A stretch of 64,000 nucleotides of DNA from assembly GCA_945897955.1 (NCBI GenBank), contig CAMDGQ010000004.1, positions 19,920 to 83,919 of the forward strand. Reading direction: 5' to 3'. Under the pieces are notes generated by a model, which was not told the origin of the DNA, did not search any database, and saw only the letters and a list, made by a program, of their open reading frames with translations. The stretch comes from Tepidiphilus sp. J10. Lineage in GTDB: Bacteria; Pseudomonadota; Gammaproteobacteria; Burkholderiales; Thiobacillaceae. Position numbers and translations under genes: made by a program. Below, piece after piece: positions 57,332 to 64,000 of this stretch; position 1 is the first letter of the stretch, and each line of letters begins with the position of its first letter.

Positions 57332-58786
57332 CTACTTGCCGCCGAGCAGGACTTCGAGTTGCCGCCGGCTGTTCTGATCGTTTTCCTTGTCCAGGAAATC
57401 CTGCTTCAGAAATGACTCCATGCTGGGGTAAAGCGCGATGGCCTCGTCCAGTTGCGGGTCATTGCCACGCGTATAAGCGCCGATAGTAATCAGGTCGCGA
57501 CTGCGCTGGAAACGTGCATACAGCCCCTTGAAGCGGCGGACTCGCGCCAGTTCCTCCTTCGGCAGCAGTTCGGTGATTGCGCGCGAAATGGAGGCTTCAA
57601 TGTCGATCGCCGGATAGTGACCCTGGTCGGCCAGTTGGCGGGAAAGCACGATATGGCCGTCGAGAATCGCGCGGGCGGCATCGGCGATCGGGTCTTGCTG
57701 GTCATCGCCCTCCATCAGCACCGTATAGAAGGCAGTAATTGAGCCCCCTTCCTTGCGACCATTTCCGGCACGTTCGACCAGTTGCGGCAACTTGGCGAAG
57801 ACCGAGGGCGGATAGCCCTTGGTAGCGGGTGGCTCGCCCACCGCGAGCGCAATTTCCCGTTGCGCCTGCGCATAACGGGTAAGCGAATCCATGATCAGCA
57901 ATACATTCTGCCCCTGATCGCGGAAGTGCTCGGCGATGGCGGTAGCGTAGGCCGCGCCGTGCAACCGCATCAACGGCGGAGAATCAGCGGGGGCTGCCAC
58001 CACGGCCGCCCGGCGCAGGCCTTCTTCGCCAAGGATGTTTTCGATGAAATCCTTCACCTCGCGGCCGCGCTCCCCGATCAGGCCGACCACGACCACATCC
58101 GCCGCCGTGTAGCGCGCCATCATCCCCAGCAGCATCGACTTGCCGACGCCACTGCCGGCGAACAGCCCCATACGCTGGCCGCGTCCGACTGTGAGCAAGG
58201 CATTGATCGCGCGCACGCCGACATCGAGCACATCCTTGATCGGTTCGCGTTCCATCGGATTGAATGGTCGCGAATAGAGCGGTGAACGGCGTGTCGCATC
58301 GAGGATTCCAAGTCTGTCCAGGGGGCGACCGGCACCATCAATGACACGTCCAAGCAGTTCGGGGCCGACCGCGACCTGTCGAATCCGGTCTTCAATCCGA
58401 CGACGTCGGTAGTAGGGTTTGTTAATGCGCGGCGGTTCGAAACCGCAGGATGCAGCCATCTCCACGCTGGCCCCCGGGGCTAGGCCGTAAGCATCCGTGG
58501 ACGGCATGAGATAGAGACGTTCGCCGGAAAAACCGACGACTTCTGCGTCAACCTGCTGACCACCCGCCATATTGATTCGGCAGGATGCCCCGGTCGCCAG
58601 TTTCAGGCCGGATGCTTCCATGATCAGGCCCGCTACGCGGGTCAGGCGGCCGGTTGCGTGCCACGGGAGGATCTGACTGGCTGCTTCCTGACAGTCACGC
58701 AGGTAAGTCAACAGCGGGGTTGAGCGTGGCTCGGGCCGGGTTTCCTGTTCTTCCGGTTTTTCGGGTGGTGGCGTCAGGTCAACCAC
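57332..58786 (-). CDS. fliI: Flagellar export ATPase FliI
   Basis: Hexameric ATPase that helps load and unfold flagellar export substrates. It has P-loop [29 protein letters not shown] and the catalytic region of F1-beta-like ATPases. The start is taken as GTG 58786 (GGAGCGGA upstream); a TTG at 58807 would add 7 residues. It overlaps fliH by 13 bases. fliJ, which normally follows, is missing; the next gene is the convergent murA. Confidence 0.95.
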   Translation of the reverse strand: MVDLTPPPEKPEEQETRPEPRSTPLLTYLRDCQEAASQILPWHATGRLTRVAGLIMEASGLKLATGASCRINMAGGQQVDAEVVGFSGERLYLMPSTDAYGLAPGASVEMAASCGFEPPRINKPYYRRRRIEDRIRQVAVGPELLGRVIDGAGRPLDRLGILDATRRSPLYSRPFNPMEREPIKDVLDVGVRAINALLTVGRGQRMGLFAGSGVGKSMLLGMMARYTAADVVVVGLIGERGREVKDFIENILGEEGLRRAAVVAAPADSPPLMRLHGAAYATAIAEHFRDQGQNVLLIMDSLTRYAQAQREIALAVGEPPATKGYPPSVFAKLPQLVERAGNGRKEGGSITAFYTVLMEGDDQQDPIADAARAILDGHIVLSRQLADQGHYPAIDIEASISRAITELLPKEELARVRRFKGLYARFQRSRDLITIGAYTRGNDPQLDEAIALYPSMESFLKQDFLDKENDQNSRRQLEVLLGGK

Positions 58787-59463
58787 GATGAATCCGCTCC
58801 CAGGCAACTGGTCAGTTCCATCCAGCGCGACCGGATGCTGCCGTCCAGTTCACTGAAGGCGCTTTCGAAACGGAAGTCGCCAGGTTCCATCTTTGCATCC
58901 TCGGCGACTTTCCAGGACAGATGACCATGCTCGCGCGCGAGCCAGTCCCGCACAATCTGCGCGCTATCCGGATGAGTGATGATTTTGTGATGACCATTCA
59001 GTGTCGGAAGTGTTTTCAGTGCCTCGCTGATCGCATCCAGAATCAGCTCGGGCTTGATCTGCAGGGCGCTGCGCAGGATCTGGCGCGCCATCACAAGCGA
59101 AAGTTCGAGCACCTCGCGCGCGACTTCCACGTCTTGACGCAGATGGCCGGCTTCAAGTTCAGTCACTAACCCCTGGAGCTGCCTGACATAGCGCTCACCC
59201 GCTTCCTGACTGGCTGCAAGACCGGCCTTGCGGCCCTCTTCGATGCCCAGCTGATAGCCCTCCTGCCAGGCTTCCTGATGCAGCAATTCGATTTCTTCGG
59301 CCGTTGGCAGCACCACCTGCGGGTCAGCAGGCTGCGGCATGCTTTGTTGCTCCGGTGGGGCGGGCGGATGGCGAAGCGCAGCCGTCTCGGAACTATCGTC
59401 GAAGGGAGCAAGCTCCCAGCGCTGGTAGGCAGTGAGCAGTTCCTTTGGAATGACCTTGGACAT
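58774..59463 (-). CDS. fliH: Flagellar assembly protein FliH
   Basis: Partner that binds the FliI ATPase and links it to the C-ring. The 229 residues have a variable Pro/Gln-rich front, a glycine-spaced helix ([19 protein letters not shown], with the G-x3-G pattern of the family) and a conserved C-terminal domain. It lies 47 bases after fliG and overlaps fliI. Confidence 0.9.
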   Translation of the reverse strand: MSKVIPKELLTAYQRWELAPFDDSSETAALRHPPAPPEQQSMPQPADPQVVLPTAEEIELLHQEAWQEGYQLGIEEGRKAGLAASQEAGERYVRQLQGLVTELEAGHLRQDVEVAREVLELSLVMARQILRSALQIKPELILDAISEALKTLPTLNGHHKIITHPDSAQIVRDWLAREHGHLSWKVAEDAKMEPGDFRFESAFSELDGSIRSRWMELTSCLGADSSWLT

Positions 59464-59510
59464 GGCCGGATGATATGGCTGAATGCGGTGCGGGAAGTCG
59501 CGCTGATCGT

Positions 59511-60509
59511 TTATCCGACCAGTGCTTCGTCGCCACCTTTGCCGCCGAGCACAATCTGACCTTCATCCACCAGTTTGCGCACAATCTTGAGAATCTCTTT
59601 CTGCTCGGCTTCGACTTCCGACAAGCGGACCGCGCCCTTGGCTTCCAGATCTTCCTTGAGCGCTTCTGCGGCACGGCTGGACATGTTCTTGAAAATGAGG
59701 TCGCGTAGTTCCTGCGATGTGCCCTTCAGCGCAACGATGAGCGTTTCCGACTGAACTTCACGCAGGAGGAGTTGTACAGACCGATCGTCGAGGCCGAGGA
59801 TGTTGTCGAAGGTAAACATCTGGTCCTGGATTTTTTGCGCCAGATCGGCATCGTGTTCGCGAATGTTGGCCAGCACCGAGGCCTCCACCGCGCCCCCCAT
59901 GAAGTTGAGGATATCCGCAGCCGCCTTGACTCCGCCCAAAGAGCTTTTCTTCGTGATCTCTCCGCCTGACAGGAGTTGAGTGAGCACCTCGTTAAGCTCA
60001 CGCATGGCCATTGGCTGGATGCCCTCCAGCGTGGCAATGCGCACCATAACGTCGTTGCGCAGCCTCTCCGGCAACAGATTTAGAATCTCGCTGGCGTGAT
60101 CGCGCTCCAGATGCACCATGATGGTCGCAATGATCTGCGGGTGTTCGTTGCGAATCATTTCCGCCACGCTGGCGGAATCAAGCCATTTAAGATTCTCGAT
60201 GCCCGCGCTTTCGTTGCCCTGCAGAATGCGGTCGATCAGGTGTGCGGCCTTGTCGTCGCCAAGTGCCTTTTTCAGAACCGAGCGGATGTATTCATCCGAG
60301 TCGGCCAGGCTGATGCGACCCTCGGTTTCATTGTGGAACTCGCGCAAAACCGCTTCGATACCCTCCTTGCTGACGTTTCCAACGGAGGCCATTGCCGTAC
60401 CCAGCTTTTGCACCTCCTTCGGCCCGAGGTGTTTGAAGACCTCCGCCGCTTCATCGTGACCCAGCGCCAGCATCAGGATGGCGCTCTTGTTCAGGCTTTC
60501 TTCGCTCAT
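59511..60509 (-). CDS. fliG: Flagellar motor switch protein FliG
   Basis: Rotor protein that meets the stator and sets rotation direction. The 332 residues show the FliG N-domain (MSEESLNKSAILMLALGHDEAAEVF), the middle EHPQ motif (RNEHPQIIATIMVHL) and the C-terminal torque helix with charged residues (VQLLLREVQSETLIVALKG). I chose ATG 60509, which overlaps the fliF TGA (ATGA). Confidence 0.95.
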   Translation of the reverse strand: MSEESLNKSAILMLALGHDEAAEVFKHLGPKEVQKLGTAMASVGNVSKEGIEAVLREFHNETEGRISLADSDEYIRSVLKKALGDDKAAHLIDRILQGNESAGIENLKWLDSASVAEMIRNEHPQIIATIMVHLERDHASEILNLLPERLRNDVMVRIATLEGIQPMAMRELNEVLTQLLSGGEITKKSSLGGVKAAADILNFMGGAVEASVLANIREHDADLAQKIQDQMFTFDNILGLDDRSVQLLLREVQSETLIVALKGTSQELRDLIFKNMSSRAAEALKEDLEAKGAVRLSEVEAEQKEILKIVRKLVDEGQIVLGGKGGDEALVG

Positions 60510-62158
60510 TCCTTGGCCATCCATTCCTTGACAATGTCCGCAGTAACTTTCGGGTCTGCTTTGGCAAACTCGCGTACCTTGGCAAGAATTTCGGCATAGG
60601 TATCGGTTGGCGCATGACCGTCACTGCCGTGATGCTCGCCACCGCCCTCACCTGCCTCTTCAGCCAGTTCTTCATCCGACTTTTCCGGTTCGGGAGGCTT
60701 CACCATATCACGCAAGATTGGCCTTAGAACGCCAAATACCAGATAGAACGCCAGCCCGAAAATCAACAGGTTCTTCAGTAGCGATTTGGCCATCGCCACG
60801 TTATCCGGGTCTTTCCACAACGGTATGTCGAGTTCGACCTTGCTATCGGTGAAGGCGGCATTGACAACATTCACGGTATCTCCGCGCTGCTGGCTGAACC
60901 CCATCGACTCTCTGACCAGATTGTTGATTTGTTGCAATTCAACCGGTGTAAGCGGGGTCGGCTTCGCGGAAATTCCATTTTCATCCTTGGCTCCGGCCTT
61001 GTAGTTGACAACCACCGCCACCGACAGTCGCTTGACACGACCAAGTGGCTCCTTGGTGTGACGAATGGTTTTATCCAGCTCGAAGTTAGTGGTGTTTTCC
61101 TTGCGGCTGGAATTCCCGCCGGCAGGCTGTCCTGGAACGACATTCGGCCCGGCATTCGCCCCCGGGGCGGCATTGAGTGGCGCAGTTGCCGGGCCAGGCG
61201 GCTGGTTGGTCAGCGCGCCTGGCACACCTTGAGCAGGGTTGTTGGACGTATTGATGTCCTCGACCGATTGCTGACTTCGGATGGCCTGTGCATCCGGCGT
61301 CGGGTTGGGTTTGTAGGATTCGCTGGTAGCTTCGGATTCGGAAAAATCCAGGTCGGCGCGCACTTCCGCTTTGACATTCCCGGCGCCCACTATCGGCGAA
61401 ACGATGGCTTCAATGCGTTGTGCGTAATAGCCCTCCATCTGCCGGATGTAATCGAGCTGACTGGCATCAAGCCCGCGGGCAGCGTTGCTGTCGGACTTGT
61501 TGGTAAGCAGGTTGCCGGCCTGATCAACTACCGTCACGTTGTTCGGCGAGAGCTCGGGTACGCTGCTTGAGACCAGGTGAACAATGGATTGAACCTGTCC
61601 GGGGTCAAGCGAGCGCCCCGGGTGCAGATTGACCAGCACGGAAGCGGATGGCATCTGCTTGTCACGGATGAATACAGATGGCTTGGGTATGGCCAGATGC
61701 ACCCGAGCGGATTCGACGGGGGCAAGCGCCTGCACAGTGCGCGCAAGTTCGCCTTCCATACCTCGCTGGAAGGCAACCTGTTCCTGAAACTGGGTCATGC
61801 CCAGAGTTGGTGTATCCATCAACTCGAAGCCAACCGCACCTCCTTTTGGCAGCCCCTGCGCAGCCAGCTTGAATCGCAGGTCATACACTTGATCCGCAGG
61901 AACCAGAAGTGTGCCGCCCGCCTCGGTCTTGTAGGGCGCATTCAGCTGTTGCAGGGAGGCGGTGATGGTGCCGGCATCTTTTTCCGACAGATTCGAAAAC
62001 AGGACTTTGTATTCCGGTGTGCTTGACCAGAGCAACAGACCGACGATGAGCGCAATCGACGCTGCCAAAGCCGCTGCCAGCCCCATCTTGCGGGGGGCTG
62101 GCAGCGAGTTGAAGCGTAAAGCAAAGTTGGTGAGTAACTGCTGGGGTTGCGCGGCCAT
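60506..62158 (-). CDS. fliF: Flagellar MS-ring protein FliF
   Basis: Builds the membrane ring on which the flagellum is assembled. The 550 residues have an N-terminal membrane helix (about 27-46), ring-building motifs (YKVLFSNLSEKDAGTI, RVHLAIPKPSVFIRD), a glycine/asparagine/proline-rich variable loop (about 300-350), and a C-terminal membrane helix (about 460-478; NLLIFGLAFYLVFGVL) followed by an acidic tail that binds FliG. It follows fliE by 17 bases. Confidence 0.95.
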   Translation of the reverse strand: MAAQPQQLLTNFALRFNSLPAPRKMGLAAALAASIALIVGLLLWSSTPEYKVLFSNLSEKDAGTITASLQQLNAPYKTEAGGTLLVPADQVYDLRFKLAAQGLPKGGAVGFELMDTPTLGMTQFQEQVAFQRGMEGELARTVQALAPVESARVHLAIPKPSVFIRDKQMPSASVLVNLHPGRSLDPGQVQSIVHLVSSSVPELSPNNVTVVDQAGNLLTNKSDSNAARGLDASQLDYIRQMEGYYAQRIEAIVSPIVGAGNVKAEVRADLDFSESEATSESYKPNPTPDAQAIRSQQSVEDINTSNNPAQGVPGALTNQPPGPATAPLNAAPGANAGPNVVPGQPAGGNSSRKENTTNFELDKTIRHTKEPLGRVKRLSVAVVVNYKAGAKDENGISAKPTPLTPVELQQINNLVRESMGFSQQRGDTVNVVNAAFTDSKVELDIPLWKDPDNVAMAKSLLKNLLIFGLAFYLVFGVLRPILRDMVKPPEPEKSDEELAEEAGEGGGEHHGSDGHAPTDTYAEILAKVREFAKADPKVTADIVKEWMAKE

Positions 62159-62175
62159 CCGTCAACCGTGCCTGG

Positions 62176-62490
62176 TCAGACCTGCATGTTCATGACTTCT
62201 TGATACGCGGTCACCAGCTTGTTGCGAACCTGTACCATGGTCTGAAATGACAAACTGGCTTTTTGCAGCGACAGGACAACGTCCTGCAGGTTGGCTTCCG
62301 GATCGCCAGACTCGAATTGGCGAGTCAATTGCTTGGCATCCATCTGGGCGCCATTGACTTCGTCGATGGCCGATTTGAGCATGCCGGCAAAGTCGGTTGT
62401 TGAAGCATTTTCCGAAATTGGCGTGGGCGCGACAGTTGCTTGAGCCGCTACGGCGCGAAGCTGGTTCACCATCAGATCGATATTGCTCAT
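62176..62490 (-). CDS. fliE: Flagellar hook-basal body protein FliE
   Basis: Joins the MS ring to the rod. The 104 residues end with the family text DVVLSLQKASLSFQTMVQVRNKLVTAYQEVMNMQV. A strong AGGAGG stands 7 bases before the ATG. A TATAAT box on the minus strand overlaps the stop of the upstream regulator gene (62511-62516) and could drive fliE, but it lacks a good -35. The expected sigma-54 promoter (TGGC-N8-TTGC) was not found in the short gap. Confidence 0.93.
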   Translation of the reverse strand: MSNIDLMVNQLRAVAAQATVAPTPISENASTTDFAGMLKSAIDEVNGAQMDAKQLTRQFESGDPEANLQDVVLSLQKASLSFQTMVQVRNKLVTAYQEVMNMQV

Positions 62491-62511
62491 CGTCTTGCCT
62501 CCTGCGACTAA

Positions 62512-63876
62512 TTATAGGAGGTCGTCTCCATCCAGAAAGCCTGCTTCGCGATATTGCTTGAGCTTGTGGCGCAAAGTGCGCTCACTCATCGCCAGCGATT
62601 CCGCCGTCTTGCGCCGAGAGCCTTGCATCCGCTGCAACGTATTCAGGATCGTATCCCGCTCGACATCCTTCAGGCCGGTTTCTACCAAGCCATCCGGGCT
62701 ACGATCAACACTGCGTGCCATGCGGCTGGAACTGTCGGGCAATACCTTGCGCGGCAACATCAGATGTTCAGGGCCGATTTCAGCGCCAGGCGCAAGAATC
62801 ATGGCACGTTGCACGACGTTACCAAGCTCCCTGATGTTACCGGGCCAGTCATACCCAGTCAATTCGGCCAAAGCCGCGCCAGACAGGGAAAAACCGCCTC
62901 TTCCGGCGATCTGTTCATGGCGTTTCAGAAAGTGTCTGGCCAGAGCCGGGATGTCCGCCGGACGCGCGCGCAACGGGGGGATTTCGAGCGGGAAGACGTT
63001 CAGCCGGTAATACAGATCGTCGCGGAAACGTCCTTCGGCCACCCAATTGCCCAGATTTCGATTGGTTGCGGCGATCACACGCACATCAAGCGCCAGCAGG
63101 GTTCGTCCACCGACCCGCTCGACTTCTCTTTCCTGCAGCACACGCAACAGTTTGGCTTGCAGGTTGAGCGGCATTTCGGAAATTTCATCCAGCAGCAGGA
63201 TACCGCCATTTGCTTGTTCGAATTTGCCGGGTTGTGGCGAAGATGCTCCGGTAAAAGCACCTTTTTCGTGCCCGAACAGGACGGATTCGAGCAGGTTTTC
63301 CGGGATGGCGGCGCAGTTCAATGCGACAAACGGACCTTTGGCGCGTTGTGAGTGTTGATGGATATAGCGTGCATAGACTTCCTTGCCGACGCCGGATTCA
63401 CCGGTGAGCAGGATCGATGCATCGCTGGCGGCAACGCGTCTCGCCAGTTCCAGCAAGGCCAGGCTGGCCGGATCCTGTGCGACCAGGCTGGGTGCAGCTG
63501 TCTCGCCAGACTGGCGAAAATGCCGGGCAACGGTGGCCAGAAGATTGTCCGGTTCGAAAGGTTTTGCCAGGTAATCGGCAGCGCCATCGCGCATCGCCTG
63601 CACTGCGCGATCGATCTGGCCATAGGCGGTCATCAGGATGACCGGAATTTCCGGGTGGCGCGTCTTCAGCGAGCGCAGCAGCGCGTGTCCATCCATGCCG
63701 GGCATTTGTACATCGGTCAGTACCAGGCCCGGGTCGAGTTTTTCGAGCATGCTCAGCGCTTCCTCAGCGTTTCCCGCTGCGATTGCGCCATAGCCGGCCA
63801 TCTCCAGCGTGTCGGTGAGCGCTTCGCGCAGCGCCGGGTCGTCTTCCACAACCAGGATCGGCAATGCTTCATGCAT
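62512..63876 (-). CDS. Sigma-54-dependent flagellar response regulator (FlrC/FleR type)
   Basis: Activates sigma-54 promoters of flagellar genes when phosphorylated. The 454 residues comprise a receiver domain (about 1-120; phosphorylation Asp in LVLTDVQMPGMDG), an AAA+ domain (about 145-375; GESGVGKEVYA, GAFTGA loop in KGAFTGASS, FDEISEM-like Walker B as LLDEISEM) and a Fis-type HTH at the end (RRKTAESLAMSERTLRHKLKQ). I chose ATG 63876, directly before the receiver. It overlaps the end of a histidine kinase gene by 8 bases, the flrB-flrC order. Confidence 0.92.
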   Translation of the reverse strand: MHEALPILVVEDDPALREALTDTLEMAGYGAIAAGNAEEALSMLEKLDPGLVLTDVQMPGMDGHALLRSLKTRHPEIPVILMTAYGQIDRAVQAMRDGAADYLAKPFEPDNLLATVARHFRQSGETAAPSLVAQDPASLALLELARRVAASDASILLTGESGVGKEVYARYIHQHSQRAKGPFVALNCAAIPENLLESVLFGHEKGAFTGASSPQPGKFEQANGGILLLDEISEMPLNLQAKLLRVLQEREVERVGGRTLLALDVRVIAATNRNLGNWVAEGRFRDDLYYRLNVFPLEIPPLRARPADIPALARHFLKRHEQIAGRGGFSLSGAALAELTGYDWPGNIRELGNVVQRAMILAPGAEIGPEHLMLPRKVLPDSSSRMARSVDRSPDGLVETGLKDVERDTILNTLQRMQGSRRKTAESLAMSERTLRHKLKQYREAGFLDGDDLL

Positions 63877-64000
63877 TGGCTTGGCCTTGCCCGGCGAAGG
63901 GGAGAAAGAGGCTGAACAGGCTGCCGCAATTGATGTCGGCCTCGTTTCTCGGTGACCATTCCACCCAGCCGCCATGCGCTTCGGCGACTTGGCGGACAAT
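63869..64000 (-). CDS. C-terminal end of a sensor histidine kinase (partial, FlrB/FleS type)
   Basis: The last 43 codons are in the window, the gene runs on past the right edge. The text IVRQVAEAHGGWVEW, then GSLFSLFLPFA, matches the end of the ATP-binding (HATPase_c) domain of histidine kinases. Its TGA (63869-63871) overlaps the start of the sigma-54 response regulator by 8 bases, so it is that regulator's kinase. Confidence 0.85.
   Translation of the reverse strand: MVRQVAEAHGGWVEWSPRNEADINCGSLFSLFLPFAGQGQANA

Overview
The window looks like the ordinary chromosome of a Gram-negative, flagellated, respiring betaproteobacterium. GC content is high, and the cytochrome cbb3 genes, bioC/bioH biotin route, mlaFEDCB followed by bolA and murA, rimP-nusA-infB-rbfA-truB-rpsO-pnp order and fliEFGHI all fit that class. 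A Nitrosomonadales member (Gallionella/Sulfuricella/Thiobacillus neighbourhood) is my best guess, but it is inferred from gene content and not proven. Coding density is very high: no stretch over about 185 bases lacks a gene. I saw no tRNA, rRNA, insertion sequence, prophage or CRISPR array.

Layout. 1-335: tail of a secreted protein with a CFI-box C-terminus. 463-2991 (-): Fe-S assembly genes (IscA-type, NifU, NifS). 3176-6247 (-): a lone RND transporter. 6350-9938 (+): two secreted START-like proteins, a lipoprotein, a metal-dependent phosphohydrolase-like protein and a cardiolipin synthase. 9984-13319 (-): Crp/Fnr regulator, dihydroorotate-dehydrogenase-like protein and a large SagB-type nitroreductase. 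13478-15196 (+): sensor diguanylate cyclase. 15209-17473 (-): an adenylate-forming ligase and an AcuI-type reductase. 17587-18066 (+): nudB.

18171-26976 (-): the translation and transcription operon rimP, nusA, infB, rbfA, truB, rpsO, pnp, with several RNA hairpins that may set expression. 27080-33964 (-): high-affinity cbb3 oxidase (ccoNOQP), assembly factors ccoG and a FixH-like protein, a Sco copper chaperone and an Rrf2 regulator. 34138-39204 (-): biotin synthesis (membrane protein, bioB, bioF, bioH, bioC, bioD) under a possible BirA operator, facing comF. 40001-46107: YceI protein, LysR regulator, unknown secreted protein, lpxH, cyclophilin, an L,D-transpeptidase and a TPR protein.

46273-49370 (+): glnS and cysS. 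49436-50269 (-): an unusual secreted repeat protein. 50435-50884 (+): a miniature DUF72-like protein. 50938-57281 (+): Mla lipid transport (mlaFEDCB), a second ABC exporter, a BolA protein and murA, an envelope-maintenance block. 57332-64000 (-): flagellar basal body and export genes fliI, fliH, fliG, fliF, fliE and a sigma-54 response regulator with the end of its kinase; fliJ is absent from its usual place.

I found no clear new defence or mobile system. The most unusual items are the [D/N]P-repeat secreted protein, the overlapping TPR and L,D-transpeptidase genes that share a C-terminal module, the FixH-like protein with extra membrane segments, and the possible attenuator in front of rimP-nusA.
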